Shown: positions 23,619-32,426 of the stretch, in pieces | Position numbering within the stretch: the first letter of the stretch is position 1 | How the letters are laid out: every line of letters begins with the position of its first letter | Origin: an uncultured Ignavibacteriota bacterium | Lineage (GTDB): Bacteria; Bacteroidota; Ignavibacteria; Palsa-1295 | Length of the DNA stretch: 64,000 nt | Reading direction: 5' to 3' | NCBI GenBank assembly: GCA_903900335.1 | Contig: CAIUMP010000062.1 | Coordinates: 62,001-126,000, forward strand | Translations under genes and position numbers: made by a program | The notes under the pieces: model-generated | Told to the model about the DNA's origin: nothing | What the model saw: only the letters and a program-made list of their open reading frames with translations | Databases searched by the model: none

Positions 23619-24445
23619 TAACATCATTTCGCGGTAAAGCAGGCGTTGCGGCGCACACGCTACTGATTGTGGGTTCCGTCACGATGTTCTTCCCCTTGCT
23701 TTGGATGATCCTGCTCTCCTTAAATGATAACCCGCCAGGAAATGCCACGATTCGAGAGCTTTTGCACAATACGTGGGTGCTAACGAATTTCACTGACGCT
23801 CTTCAGTCCGATCAATTTGGGATATATTTTCTGAACTCTGTAATTGTCAGCACTGTCGTTGCTGCGGGGAGTTGCCTATTCTCGACGACAGTTGCCTACG
23901 CCTTTGCTCGTCGCGAGTTTCGGTTGAAGGGCTTGATGTTTGCCAGCGTACTGGGTGTGCTGATGGTGCCGCCGCATGTAGTGATGATACCGCTGTATCG
24001 GGAGATCGTGAGGTTTGGGTGGATCAATACCTATCTTGCATTAACGTTGCCGTTCATCGTTACACCTTTTGGGATATTCCTGATGCGGCAATACATTGAA
24101 GCATTGCCCAAGGAATTGGAAGAAGCTGCACGAATTGACGGGGCGAAAACACTTGGCATTTTGCGCGGCATTATCTTTCCACTCGCTACGCCTATGCTGG
24201 TCGTACTCTTTATCTACCAGTTCCTTACGACCTGGAATGCGTTTCTGTTTCCATTTTTGTTTGTTAACAAAGCTAGTATGAGGACGCTGCCGGTGGGGCT
24301 GGCGTTCTATCAAGGAAAGCAATCCATTGATTGGGGCCATCTCATGGCAGGTGCGGGACTTAGCGCTATTCCGGTGCTTGTGCTCTTTGCCGTCTTCCAG
24401 CGAAAGATCATTGCTGGATTTACGGCGGGCGCAATCAAGGGGTAG
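23615..24445 (+). CDS. Carbohydrate ABC transporter permease (MalG/UgpE-like)
   Basis: 276 residues, about six membrane helices. The cytoplasmic EAA loop that contacts the ATPase is present as ALPKELEEAARIDGAKTLGI followed by LRGIIFPLATP, and LPFIVTPFGIFLMRQYIEAL precedes it. The NSVIVSTVVAAGSCLFSTTV segment is also typical of MalG-type permeases. Such a permease needs a MalF-type partner, an ATPase and a binding protein, none of which are in this window. Its translation is probably coupled to nadD through the ATGA overlap. Substrate unknown. Confidence 0.92.
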   Translation: MITSFRGKAGVAAHTLLIVGSVTMFFPLLWMILLSLNDNPPGNATIRELLHNTWVLTNFTDALQSDQFGIYFLNSVIVSTVVAAGSCLFSTTVAYAFARREFRLKGLMFASVLGVLMVPPHVVMIPLYREIVRFGWINTYLALTLPFIVTPFGIFLMRQYIEALPKELEEAARIDGAKTLGILRGIIFPLATPMLVVLFIYQFLTTWNAFLFPFLFVNKASMRTLPVGLAFYQGKQSIDWGHLMAGAGLSAIPVLVLFAVFQRKIIAGFTAGAIKG

Positions 24446-24454
24446 CTGTCATAC

Positions 24455-25324
24455 TTATCCAAACTGCACGACCAGAACACCAATAAGGGTTAGGATACCG
24501 CCGCCAACAAGTTGCTCGGTGAGTATGACTCGCCCAAGCAGCATTGCCAGGAATGTAGTCATTACGGGTTGGAGATTTTGGAAGATGGCGACTTTAGTCG
24601 TCTCCAGTTTGGCTAGCGCGGTGTACCACAGGATGTAGTTTAGGACCGACGCGATTGCAGCAAGGTATGCTATCTCCAGCCAAGATGAGGTCGAAATCGC
24701 TGTGACGTCACTCACCCTTGTTGTGAACAATCCGAAGGGGAGGTAGAGCAGCGTTCCAATCATCATGTTTACTGCAGTTACGTACACAGCGCCATATTTA
24801 AGTACCAGCGGACGTCCCAGCATTGTAAACAACGACCATGCAATCACCGCGATGAAGATAAGGATGTTCCCGACGGTATGCTCCGACCTAAGGGCGGCCC
24901 CTCTCTCAAACATTATTATGGCAGCTCCGATAAATGCCATTGCGATGCCGACTATCTTTCTGCTCGATGGGCGCTCGCTATGGATCACAAGGGTTAGAAT
25001 GAAGACCATGGCCGGGGTCATGGCATAGAGAAGGGCGCTATTTGCTGGAGTGGTATATCTTACCCCGTGCAAATAGAGCAATTGGTTCATTGGGACATTA
25101 AGCAAGCCAACGAGGAACAGACGGGAGTAATCTTGTCGCTCGATTCGGGAGAAGACGTTCCACTTGCGCTCAGTTACAAACAAAATGGGAATGAAAAGGA
25201 CGGATGCACCACACGACCGAAAGAGTAGGATCACACCCGGAGGGACAGCGTGGCTTGCGGACTGCGCGATGATGTGCGTTGAGCTGCCAATCAGCTGTTG
25301 AAGTACTAAGAAGAAATAGATCAC
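24455..25324 (-). CDS. EamA/DMT-family transporter
   Basis: 289 residues with about ten membrane helices in two EamA repeats. The first repeat contains PANSALLYAMTPAMVFILTL, the conserved EamA motif near helix 3-4. The second contains TKVAIFQNLQPVMTTFLAML and ends with the VILTEQLVGGGILTLIGVLV helix typical of DMT exporters. Known members export metabolites or amino acids; the substrate here is unknown. It lies convergent to the ABC permease with a 9-base gap and is separated by 2 bases from the upstream glycosyltransferase gene, so it is probably in that operon. Confidence 0.9.
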   Translation of the reverse strand: MIYFFLVLQQLIGSSTHIIAQSASHAVPPGVILLFRSCGASVLFIPILFVTERKWNVFSRIERQDYSRLFLVGLLNVPMNQLLYLHGVRYTTPANSALLYAMTPAMVFILTLVIHSERPSSRKIVGIAMAFIGAAIIMFERGAALRSEHTVGNILIFIAVIAWSLFTMLGRPLVLKYGAVYVTAVNMMIGTLLYLPFGLFTTRVSDVTAISTSSWLEIAYLAAIASVLNYILWYTALAKLETTKVAIFQNLQPVMTTFLAMLLGRVILTEQLVGGGILTLIGVLVVQFG

Positions 25325-25326
25325 AG

Positions 25327-26418
25327 TTAAGTATTAGCAAGCTTTGAATTGATAAGCGAAAGCAACGGCGCAGCATCCCGTTCAAAATGATAGTGTTCGA
25401 GAGAAAGAGCTCTTTCGCGTCCGCGCAGAGCTCGGTCGTGCGACATCTGTATCAACCGTCGGATACCATCCTTTATAGAGTTAATATCCTCCACGTCAGC
25501 GAATATGATCCACTCTTCACCCTCAAACAGTTCAGTCACATGCCGCATCTTACTGGAAAGGATGGGCAATCCTGCCATCATATATTCGAACACTTTACTC
25601 GGGAGCGCCAGCTCGTAACTTTTTGAGACCGATTCAATAAGTACAACACCGAAATCGCATGCGGCCGCAAGTGAAAGTGCCTTCGCAGATTCGACTGCAC
25701 CTGCAAAATGCGTTCGATTCGCAATTCCCAAGATGTGGGCGAGCGTTTCCAGGTTGGCGCGAATTGCGCCGTCGCCGACAAGGAGCAGATGCATCGCTTC
25801 ATTCTGCATTGCGGTAAAGAAGGCCTCCAACCCGCGGCCCCGTTGGAGGCCGCCTACGTAAACAAAGACCTTCGTGTCCGGTGGAATGGAGAATTGGTCG
25901 AGGAGACTGCGGTCTGGTGAAAGGGAGAGGTCACGCCAGGGGAGATTGCGAACGAGCAGACTTCTTGGTGCGAATCGATGTACTTCGAGAATGGCCTCCA
26001 AGTCGTGTGGAGCCGTTACGAGGATGACATCGGTAACCGCAAGCCCTCTCTTTTCCAATCGTTTCCAGATCATCTGCACGAGCGGTCTCTTTGCAACGGA
26101 CGGCAGCTCGGTATAGACTTCTCTAGCATCGTAGAGGGCAAGAGTTGCATGTCCATGCTTCCGCATCCAGGCAGCAGCAGAGAGCGAATACAGATCGCAT
26201 GCAAGTACTACGTCCACATTTTTAGATCGGACGCCCTCAATAAGTTTGCGGTGGTATTCCAGAAACTTGCGCGGGCCGTGTGAATGAACTGTGGGTATAG
26301 CAAGCAGTTCGACACTCCACCCATTCTGCTCAAAGTACTTCTGAAAGCTCTGCACGCGCCGATCCAAAGTAGCATCGCCGAGGAATAGAAGGAGTATCTT
26401 CCTCTTATTTTGCGCCAC
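25327..26418 (-). CDS. Glycosyltransferase family 4-like (GT-B fold)
   Basis: 363 residues from GTG. KRKILLLFLGDATLDRRVQS resembles the N-terminus of GT4-type proteins. The C-terminal domain has KVFVYVGGLQRGRGLEAFFT, HLLLVGDGAIRANLETLAHI and ALPSKVFEYMMAGLPILSSK, in which the FEYMxxGLP block is the donor-binding signature. The ATG at 26466 would cause a 62-base overlap with the upstream gene and has no homology; the GTG gives a 14-base overlap. It is likely to add a sugar to an envelope glycan. The EamA gene follows after 2 bases. Confidence 0.88.
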   Translation of the reverse strand: MAQNKRKILLLFLGDATLDRRVQSFQKYFEQNGWSVELLAIPTVHSHGPRKFLEYHRKLIEGVRSKNVDVVLACDLYSLSAAAWMRKHGHATLALYDAREVYTELPSVAKRPLVQMIWKRLEKRGLAVTDVILVTAPHDLEAILEVHRFAPRSLLVRNLPWRDLSLSPDRSLLDQFSIPPDTKVFVYVGGLQRGRGLEAFFTAMQNEAMHLLLVGDGAIRANLETLAHILGIANRTHFAGAVESAKALSLAAACDFGVVLIESVSKSYELALPSKVFEYMMAGLPILSSKMRHVTELFEGEEWIIFADVEDINSIKDGIRRLIQMSHDRALRGRERALSLEHYHFERDAAPLLSLINSKLANT

Positions 26419-27463
26419 GAGGGTACTTCTTGTGCATGGTCGAGCGAAGCACGCCACGCGAGTCAAACTTCTCCTTGAAGTGAATGAGTTTGAGTGACGG
26501 CGTCATCGGATTCTCATCACTTGTGTCCTGTGAGACACCAATATCGACGAACTGAAATCCATTCTCTTTCGACCACTGCGTGACACGATCCATCAAGAGG
26601 AATATCGGCCGGTAATCATCGAAAGCGTAGCGCAACATGTGATAAAAGATAAGGGAGACTCTTTCGTTGGCAAGAAAGAGTAGCGATCCTGCAATAGGCT
26701 CATCACCAACCCGAACAATAAAAAGCTTCATCAACTCTGGCACCAACTCGTTCAGCTTTAGAAGTTCTTCCAGTGAGTGCGTGGGTATCGCGCGATGTTT
26801 TGCCTTGTTCTCCAGGAGGACCGGGTACACTTCCCGAAGCATTGACTGGATCGTCTCCGGCGTTGATTCCTCGATTCGCAATTCCGGGTACCGTCGGGTA
26901 ACTCGTCGAATATCCTTTCGGGCAGCTGGTTTGAATCGCTCGAATGGGTTGCCATCCTTTGTCAAATCAATGGCATGAGAAATATAATGGCGCTGATAGT
27001 AAAAACCACGATACAGTAAAGCAAAGTCCAGGTTCTGGGTAAGTACGGGTTGATAGATAACTGGCGCACTTGTCAGGTAGACTTCCTCGATATTCTCTTG
27101 CCGGACAAATTCTTCAAATGCGGCAACAACATCAAGCGCTGTCTGAGCGCTAATGTCTTCGGTCACGAAGGAGCCATAGCTTGCGCCAGCGGGGGATTCG
27201 AACACGCGGCCACCGTCACGAAGCCCGCCTGGCACAACTGCCACCAAGCGATCGCCTCGGAAAAACATTAGGTGGCAGAAGTTAAACCGGCCCGCAGGAT
27301 GGTATCGGAGAAAGCGCTGCTCATGGAAGACCGTCCCATTCATCGAGCCCCTCACAAAGTTATCCCAGAGCGCCTCGTGTTGCTCAGGAATGTAACGAAT
27401 TGCGCGAATTGAGGTTTTTTTCAAGCTGGCGGATGCCGATGAAGGCCGTGTGGTATCGTTCAT
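26405..27463 (-). CDS. FemAB-like/GNAT acyltransferase
   Basis: 352 residues. The two-lobe GNAT layout of FemAB-like proteins is seen as FVRGSMNGTVFHEQRFLRYH near the N-terminus (the substrate lobe) and FERFKPAARKDIRRVTRRYP in the middle. PIAGSLLFLANERVSLIFYH in the C-terminal lobe is the acetyltransferase-like core (GxLxFxxxxxVxxxY). Related proteins transfer aminoacyl groups to peptidoglycan precursors or acyl groups to exopolysaccharides (CelD-like Acetyltransf_6). The downstream glycosyltransferase suggests an envelope-glycan role. The exact substrate is unknown. Confidence 0.82.
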   Translation of the reverse strand: MNDTTRPSSASASLKKTSIRAIRYIPEQHEALWDNFVRGSMNGTVFHEQRFLRYHPAGRFNFCHLMFFRGDRLVAVVPGGLRDGGRVFESPAGASYGSFVTEDISAQTALDVVAAFEEFVRQENIEEVYLTSAPVIYQPVLTQNLDFALLYRGFYYQRHYISHAIDLTKDGNPFERFKPAARKDIRRVTRRYPELRIEESTPETIQSMLREVYPVLLENKAKHRAIPTHSLEELLKLNELVPELMKLFIVRVGDEPIAGSLLFLANERVSLIFYHMLRYAFDDYRPIFLLMDRVTQWSKENGFQFVDIGVSQDTSDENPMTPSLKLIHFKEKFDSRGVLRSTMHKKYPRGAK

Positions 27464-27582
27464 TGGGATGAGTTAACAAATAAGGGGCACGAAAATTTCG
27501 TCTATATGGGTTTACGCATCTCCATTCAGGTATAGCACCCCATTTAAGGAAAGATCGACTTCCTCGGACAATTCTACTCTAC

Positions 27583-28161
27583 GTGACCAATCGCAGACCA
27601 CTCCATCGCCTTCTGCTCCTAGTTCTGTGCAGCACCTTACTCGGCGGCTGTCTTACCGCAGAGAAGAAGGAATTTCGAATTACCCTCAATGCTGACGGCA
27701 AGAGTGGTTCTGGCGTAATCACGTTCACAGGCATATCGAGTAGCCCTGGGGACTCGATTGCCCTCATCCGCGAAGATTTTAATACCTTAATTGCCGAGTA
27801 TTATCAGGGGCGAAAGATCGAGTTAGAGAATAAGGGGATGAAGAATGTCCGGAAGCGGCTCTATAAGGAGGGTGGAAAACTGATGGGTGAGGTCAAGTTC
27901 GAATTTGACGACCTCACGTCTCTTGGCTTTTACCGTTACAAAAATTCAGGACCGTGGATGTTTTACACGGTGGCAGATGGGTTCTTCACCAGCGGTCAAT
28001 ATGAGTCGAGCAACGGCTCTTATCTCGGCGAGAAACTACCGGTGATCTTCTGGGACGCTGACCAGACGGAGCTCTACTATCGGATGGCATTGACCAGCTC
28101 CCAAGAGCCCGAGAAGTCATTAGTATTCCAATATGATAGCTGGCAATCTCGTCAGCACTGA
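27583..28161 (+). CDS. Putative lipoprotein of unknown function
   Basis: 192 residues from a GTG start. Residues 1-23 form a lipoprotein signal with lipobox LLGGC, predicting cleavage before Cys23 and lipid anchoring. The mature domain is about 170 residues with FRITLNADGKSGSGVITFTG, suggesting beta-strands, and RKIELENKGMKNVRKRLYKE. It stands alone between the divergent FemAB-like gene and convergent rnhA. I do not recognise the family. Confidence 0.75.
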   Translation: MTNRRPLHRLLLLVLCSTLLGGCLTAEKKEFRITLNADGKSGSGVITFTGISSSPGDSIALIREDFNTLIAEYYQGRKIELENKGMKNVRKRLYKEGGKLMGEVKFEFDDLTSLGFYRYKNSGPWMFYTVADGFFTSGQYESSNGSYLGEKLPVIFWDADQTELYYRMALTSSQEPEKSLVFQYDSWQSRQH

Positions 28162-28204
28162 TCCCATTGAGAATAAAGTAGGTTAGCCCTTTCTCCGATA
28201 ATGA

Positions 28205-28672
28205 TTATCGCTCATCTTGCGGTAGGTTATCCTGTTTCGAGGCGACTACTGCTAACTCGTCACAACGCTCATTCTCGGGGTTGCCCGCATGCCCCTTTGT
28301 CCACCTGAATTCGATGTTGTGCTCTTCGAGCAGCGGGATCAGGCGTTCCCACATGTCGATATTCTTCACGGGCTGCTTATCAGACTTCTTCCAGCCTTTC
28401 GCCCGCCACGACTTCAGCCATCCCTTAGTAACAGCATTGACGACGTACTCTGAGTCCGAGAACAGCGTCACATCGCAGGGCCGCTTGAGTGCCTCAAGCG
28501 CGGAGATCACCCCCAACAACTCCATCCTATTATTCGTCGTGTTTCGAAAGCCGCCGGAGATCTCACGCCGGCGCCCGTGGGAATCCAGTAGCACGGCCGC
28601 GAAGCCACCAGGGCCGGGGTTTCCAGAGCAAGCTCCATCGGTGTAGATAGTGATGTGGGGTGGGCGTGTCAT
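28205..28672 (-). CDS. rnhA: Ribonuclease HI
   Basis: 155 residues. The DEDD metal-binding residues are visible: Asp12 in [14 protein letters not shown], Glu51 in NRMELLG, Asp73 in FSDSEYVV and Asp138 in NERCDELA. The [11 protein letters not shown] segment carries the catalytic His loop. It degrades RNA in RNA-DNA hybrids. Full-length and ordinary. Convergent with the lipoprotein gene. Confidence 0.97.
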   Translation of the reverse strand: MTRPPHITIYTDGACSGNPGPGGFAAVLLDSHGRRREISGGFRNTTNNRMELLGVISALEALKRPCDVTLFSDSEYVVNAVTKGWLKSWRAKGWKKSDKQPVKNIDMWERLIPLLEEHNIEFRWTKGHAGNPENERCDELAVVASKQDNLPQDER

Positions 28673-28739
28673 GAAGGGACGCTATTCCGTTAATAGTCAG
28701 ATAATAGTCAGAAGTGGGGGATCGGAGTTGTTGCCGGGC

Positions 28740-29714
28740 CTAGACTGTCGGACGGCGAAGCGTGATCTGGGTGATCTCTGGCGGGCAATTGATCCTGATT
28801 GGAACACCAACCACCCCGATTCCACGTGAGACATACAACTGCGTCTTTGAGTTCGATTCCTGCGGTGTATATGTCCCCTCCACGTACTCGGAGGCGAGGG
28901 AGCTGAAGGTCATGACACTTCTACCAATACGGCCGAGTACGATCTGCCCGCCATGCGTATGGCCCGAAAGCATTAAGCCAACATTAGTCTTGGAGTACTC
29001 CTCGAAGTAGTAAGGCTTATGGCATAGCAGAATCGAAGCCGATTTTTCTGGCACGCCCTTGTACGCTGCCTCGATGTGGCTTGCCGGCTTCCCTTGAACG
29101 AAAGACTTCACCTCTTTGGCATCATCGTCATCAACGCCGATCATGTAGAGGGACTCGCCACCAATCGTAAGGCGAGCATTCTCATTTCGCAGCAGCTTGA
29201 AGTTAATTTCCTCCACAGCTTTGCTCACAGCATCCACTCCAGCATAGTAATCATGGTTGCCGGTGCAGGCATAGACTCCATGCTCCGCCTTCAACTCCGA
29301 CATCGCCTCCAAAAATGGCGGGATCTCATTCGTATGCGACGTCACGAAATCCCCCGGCATCACAATAACATCACTCTTCAACCCATTCACAAGCCGAACC
29401 ACATTTCGCAGCTCGTTCACGTCCATAAAAGGCCCAGAATGGATATCACTCAGGAACGTCACAGTCCTCCCATTCCATGCTTCAGGCAGGTTCGGGATCT
29501 CAAACGACCGATGCGTGATCTCGATGTCATTCCGATCCACGATCCCGGTCGTACAGCTCGCGAGCGCGATGCCGCTCACGCCGAGAATAGTCGTATGAAG
29601 GAACGCCCGCCGCGTCATACTGAGCGGAGTCGAAGCCGGGCCAGGCTCAATCCCGGAGCCATCACCAACCACCTGCATATCATTCATATCACCAAGTCCC
29701 AACATACCATTCAT
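28740..29714 (-). CDS. Metallophosphoesterase with twin-arginine signal (YkuE-like)
   Basis: 324 residues. A twin-arginine motif in MTRRAFLHTTILGVSG near residues 33-48 is followed by ALASC, indicating Tat export, perhaps with a lipobox. The calcineurin-like domain has FLSDIHSG (first Asp and His), VMPGDFV, CTGNHDYY and SGHTHGGQ, all metal-binding motifs. The family is close to YkuE/YaeI phosphodiesterases acting near the membrane. ATG 29714 lies 2 bases after the upstream membrane gene's stop, supporting coupling; an alternative start at the Tat motif itself is 29618. Confidence 0.88.
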   Translation of the reverse strand: MNGMLGLGDMNDMQVVGDGSGIEPGPASTPLSMTRRAFLHTTILGVSGIALASCTTGIVDRNDIEITHRSFEIPNLPEAWNGRTVTFLSDIHSGPFMDVNELRNVVRLVNGLKSDVIVMPGDFVTSHTNEIPPFLEAMSELKAEHGVYACTGNHDYYAGVDAVSKAVEEINFKLLRNENARLTIGGESLYMIGVDDDDAKEVKSFVQGKPASHIEAAYKGVPEKSASILLCHKPYYFEEYSKTNVGLMLSGHTHGGQIVLGRIGRSVMTFSSLASEYVEGTYTPQESNSKTQLYVSRGIGVVGVPIRINCPPEITQITLRRPTV

Positions 29715-29716
29715 CC

Positions 29717-30127
29717 CTATTCACTTACCCCTTCAAAGGCTGGCTCTGGATCGCTATTCTCAGCCGGACGCCGCACTGCGGAGACCAGCTTCTTCGCGAA
29801 TCTCTTCACCCCCCGACGCCACACCATAAACGGCAGCAATATCATCACCCACATCAACATTATTGCTTGCCAGATGGAAAAAGGGTAGATGATCAGCTGG
29901 GTCAGCAGATTCACATCGACTCGAATCCGATTGCGGTAGAAGAGGAAGACGAAAGGAGTGTCCATCACCACAAAAAGGGCAGCCGCATAGCGCGCCAGCC
30001 GAGGCCCCAGCCGGGGGTAATCCCGCAGGATCACCCGCTTCAGATTCACATAGACAAAACGATGCAGCCCCGCCGAAACGAGGAAGACCGATAAGAAAGC
30101 GATGAGCTGGGCGGCTTTGGTTGGCAT
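29717..30127 (-). CDS. Small membrane protein, partner of the metallophosphoesterase
   Basis: 136 residues from MPTKAAQL (ATG 30127, GAGG 9 bases upstream); a longer version starts at 30178. There are about three to four hydrophobic helices: LIAFLSVFLVSAGLHRFVYV, YAAALFVVMDTPFVFLFYRN and SIWQAIMLMWVMILLPFMVW. In several bacteria an N-terminal membrane domain of this kind is fused to YkuE-like phosphoesterases; here it is a separate gene joined by a 2-base gap. The function is unknown. It would place the phosphoesterase activity at the membrane. Confidence 0.7.
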   Translation of the reverse strand: MPTKAAQLIAFLSVFLVSAGLHRFVYVNLKRVILRDYPRLGPRLARYAAALFVVMDTPFVFLFYRNRIRVDVNLLTQLIIYPFSIWQAIMLMWVMILLPFMVWRRGVKRFAKKLVSAVRRPAENSDPEPAFEGVSE

Positions 30128-30484
30128 GAAGTAGTCCTCTTCCAAAACCCGCAAACGACACTCCCTGTTCGCATCCACGGATGAAATTCTGCTAAGCCTT
30201 CGGAAGCGCTGTGCCGGTATCTACCCGATTTATTATTGGCGAGGTGTGCGTTAATTCAGGCCTGCTGCGCCGCCCATCCCGACACCAAAGCGCTTTCCCA
30301 AAGCCAGCGCAAATACTTTTGTGCGCGTGTGTCAATTCATAATTCATGAACTTCTCATATAAATCAACAACTTACAGCATTTTGTCTATAAGACAGAAAA
30401 CGCTTTCCATAAATATTTTGCGGTTCCCGAACCGACCAGGAATTCGGTAGAAACCCGAAAATTTTTCCCCGCCTCCCCGTGTAG

Positions 30485-30502
30485 CACAGACTTTAGTCTG
30501 TG
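30485..30502. repeat. Short perfect palindrome (cacagact/agtctgtg)
   Basis: cacagact (30485-30492) and agtctgtg (30495-30502) are perfect reverse complements with a TT loop. A partial repeat (cgcagacta) follows 8 bases later. It resembles widespread intergenic palindromes. Confidence 0.65.
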
Positions 30503-30678
30503 ACCCAATCCGCAGACTAAACCATGCCCTGAGCCAGCCGAAGGGGCCGCGCTGCACGGCGGCCATCATCTTTCCACAACCACCCGCAGCGGCGCTCCCT
30601 GCCTCGCGCAGGACGGTGCAGCCCGACACACCCCGTTTTGTTTAGAGCGAGGTTCCAACTTCGAAACCGCCCACCCGC

Positions 30679-30710
30679 CAAAAAAGAAAGGGCGGGATTT
30701 GCCCGCCCTT
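30679..30710 (-). terminator. Rho-independent terminator of the T9SS cargo gene
   Basis: On the minus strand, aagggcggg (30710-30702), a 5-base loop and cccgccctt form a perfect 9-bp stem, followed by tcttttttgg. It lies just 12 bases after the stop of the T9SS protein. Confidence 0.9.
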
Positions 30711-30721
30711 GACTTCCCAAA

Positions 30722-32170
30722 CTACTCCTTAACAAGTTTCACTGTCTGCGCCTCGCCATAGGTGCTCAAAATACGGGCAAAGTAGGTGCCGGATGGCAAA
30801 CCGTGGAGCGAAATGGGTATCGAGTAATTCTTCGGCTCAAGCACGCTCTCAAACCCATTCGATGCTACGACGTTACCAAGAAGATCATAGATCTCGATCT
30901 TAACGTAAGCCTCTTGCTTAAGCCCGAAGGAAATCACTGTTCCCTCGTTCAAGGGGTTTGGGTTCGCCGAGGCATTGGTGATGATGCCTGGCCCACTTGA
31001 ATTATGAACTCCCAGCATAGACGCATATTTCAACACACTGTCAAGGCCGAGGTCATGAAGCGAGTAGATGGTTGTATCTAGTTTAACCTTCGTGGTATCT
31101 TGTGTACTCCACCAGTCTTCCCGCTGGGAGCCACGACCATTAGTATATGATTGACTGTCACTATGCGTAGTGCATAGCGGATTATGAATGATCCAGTAGA
31201 ATACTGATAACCCCTTATTCGTCGCTGTATTCAGTGCCTGATAGCCCGTGTCATTGTTCTCTGTCAATGAGCCGGAAAGCACATCTACGATAGCGCAGAA
31301 GTATTGGGAATTGTGCGGGTTCCAGGCAAAGGCAGACAGAAGCCATTTCTTGAACGACGGATAGCAGCCGGGAAAGGGGCCGTTTCCACCCGCCTGTACG
31401 GCCGTCGATAAGTTGCCAATCGCAGCAGGAGCATTGGGATTTGTCGGACACCGCTGCACAAATGCGCAAAGCGTGTCGTACATCAGCTTCCACTGCGCAG
31501 CCCTGAAATACTTCACCCCTCGCTGATATGAGCTATCGCAGTTGGATACGCTGTCTGACGAACGGAGGGAGAGTGCGTGGCTGTTCATCTTTGGATGCGA
31601 GACTGCTGCAAACGAGCCGCACTCCGTAGCGTTTTTGTCCTGCACAGAGGATTCGGTATTCGAAGGGGACGTGAAGGTGATATTGTCAGCAGAGGACTGG
31701 GTATGAATATCGTCATTCCAAAAATGAGCGCCGAGCGTCGCTTCGTTAGCAGGGTCGATAGGATTGCTTGACCCGTCAAGCCCAAAGAAGTTATGATCGA
31801 TATCGCCCAGCGCGGTCGGAGAAGCACCGGTTCCGGCTATGATGATTCCATAAGCATCGCTCGTAGGCTGACATGGGGGAATGCCGGACCCCACATCGCA
31901 CTGGAAAATGTTATTGTGACCTCCGTCCAAGAGAAGATGAGAGACGTTATCGACAAAAATCAAAGGCCCACCCTGTTCAAACGTTGTTGTTGATTTTATG
32001 GTGTTACGACCCGTAAAACCAGACGCGCCTGAAAGATCGACGGTATTTACAGAAGCGCGTAGGTCGAGCGTCCTCGCTCGACTCTCCGGGGATTGTGCAA
32101 AGCTTGACGCCATTCCGCACAGCGTAAACAAGGTGAAGCTTGCGATTGCACAGCAGTGGTTTGCTCTCAT
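30722..32170 (-). CDS. Secreted protein with T9SS type A sorting domain, paralogue 1
   Basis: 482 residues. A signal peptide (to about residue 26, ...GMASSFAQ) is followed by RARTLDLRA, encoded by a translated palindromic element, then an unrecognised domain. The last roughly 85 residues form a T9SS type A C-terminal sorting domain: NPNPLNEGTVISFGLKQ, VKIEIYDLLGNVV, LPSGTYFARI and TVKLVKE. This predicts T9SS export and cell-surface anchoring. The region around residues 230-300 (YDTLCAFVQRC...) and LDTTIYSLHDLGLDSVL are homologous to the divergent gene at 32427. The middle contains Gly/Ser/Asn-rich low-complexity segments. No enzymatic motif was recognised. Confidence 0.85.
   Translation of the reverse strand: MRANHCCAIASFTLFTLCGMASSFAQSPESRARTLDLRASVNTVDLSGASGFTGRNTIKSTTTFEQGGPLIFVDNVSHLLLDGGHNNIFQCDVGSGIPPCQPTSDAYGIIIAGTGASPTALGDIDHNFFGLDGSSNPIDPANEATLGAHFWNDDIHTQSSADNITFTSPSNTESSVQDKNATECGSFAAVSHPKMNSHALSLRSSDSVSNCDSSYQRGVKYFRAAQWKLMYDTLCAFVQRCPTNPNAPAAIGNLSTAVQAGGNGPFPGCYPSFKKWLLSAFAWNPHNSQYFCAIVDVLSGSLTENNDTGYQALNTATNKGLSVFYWIIHNPLCTTHSDSQSYTNGRGSQREDWWSTQDTTKVKLDTTIYSLHDLGLDSVLKYASMLGVHNSSGPGIITNASANPNPLNEGTVISFGLKQEAYVKIEIYDLLGNVVASNGFESVLEPKNYSIPISLHGLPSGTYFARILSTYGEAQTVKLVKE
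32055..32083 (-). repeat. Palindromic element, copy in paralogue 1 coding sequence
   Basis: gcgtaggtcgagcgtcctcg and ctcgac form an imperfect palindrome (gtcgagcg...cgctcgac). On the coding strand it reads RARTLDLRA in frame. It shares a 27-base identity with the copy at 32516-32543. Confidence 0.8.
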
Positions 32171-32368
32171 ATCAAATGACGACGTGTCATTTCAAACGGC
32201 GGAAGTTAACCTCGGGTTCGAATGCTATTTCGAGAAGCTGCAGTACATTCTATATAATGCTGTTAAGAATGGTCTTGCAGCATCGCCCTTCGAGTACCCG
32301 TGGTTGTATTGGATAGGAATTCCCCCAATGAATGAATCGGAGTCCGCTGTGGTTCAGATTCTACCGTT

Positions 32369-32389
32369 GGTCGAGAGTCCTCGCTCGAC
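32369..32389. repeat. Palindromic element, intergenic copy
   Basis: ggtcgagagtcctcgctcgac is a close match of the same palindrome, here untranslated and just upstream of the second T9SS cargo gene. Confidence 0.7.
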
Positions 32390-32426
32390 ATCTCGCGGTG
32401 ATAGATTGAACACGTATCCAATTGCC

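Larger units (their letters stand above)
30128..30721. other. Long intergenic region with palindromes, no gene seen
   Basis: No supportable coding frame. It contains a perfect palindrome at 30485-30502, scattered AT-rich stretches near 30340-30420 that could hold promoters, and the terminator of the T9SS gene at its right end. A long minus-strand frame near 30372-30629 has no homology-like features. Confidence 0.6.

Noticed and set aside
26419-26466. ATG start for the GT4-like gene
   Set aside because: It would overlap the upstream gene by 62 bases and adds residues unlike any GT4 N-terminus; GTG 26418 fits better.
29076-29888. Plus-strand frame of about 270 codons opposite the metallophosphoesterase
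   Set aside because: The antisense of a conserved gene with clear metal-binding motifs; composition is His/Arg-rich and without motifs.
30372-30629. Minus-strand frame of 85 codons in the long intergenic region
   Set aside because: It spans the palindrome and has no homology-like or signal features.
31998-32426. N-terminal extension of the T9SS paralogue 2 frame
   Set aside because: It runs over the divergent intergenic region and precedes a clear signal peptide at 32427.
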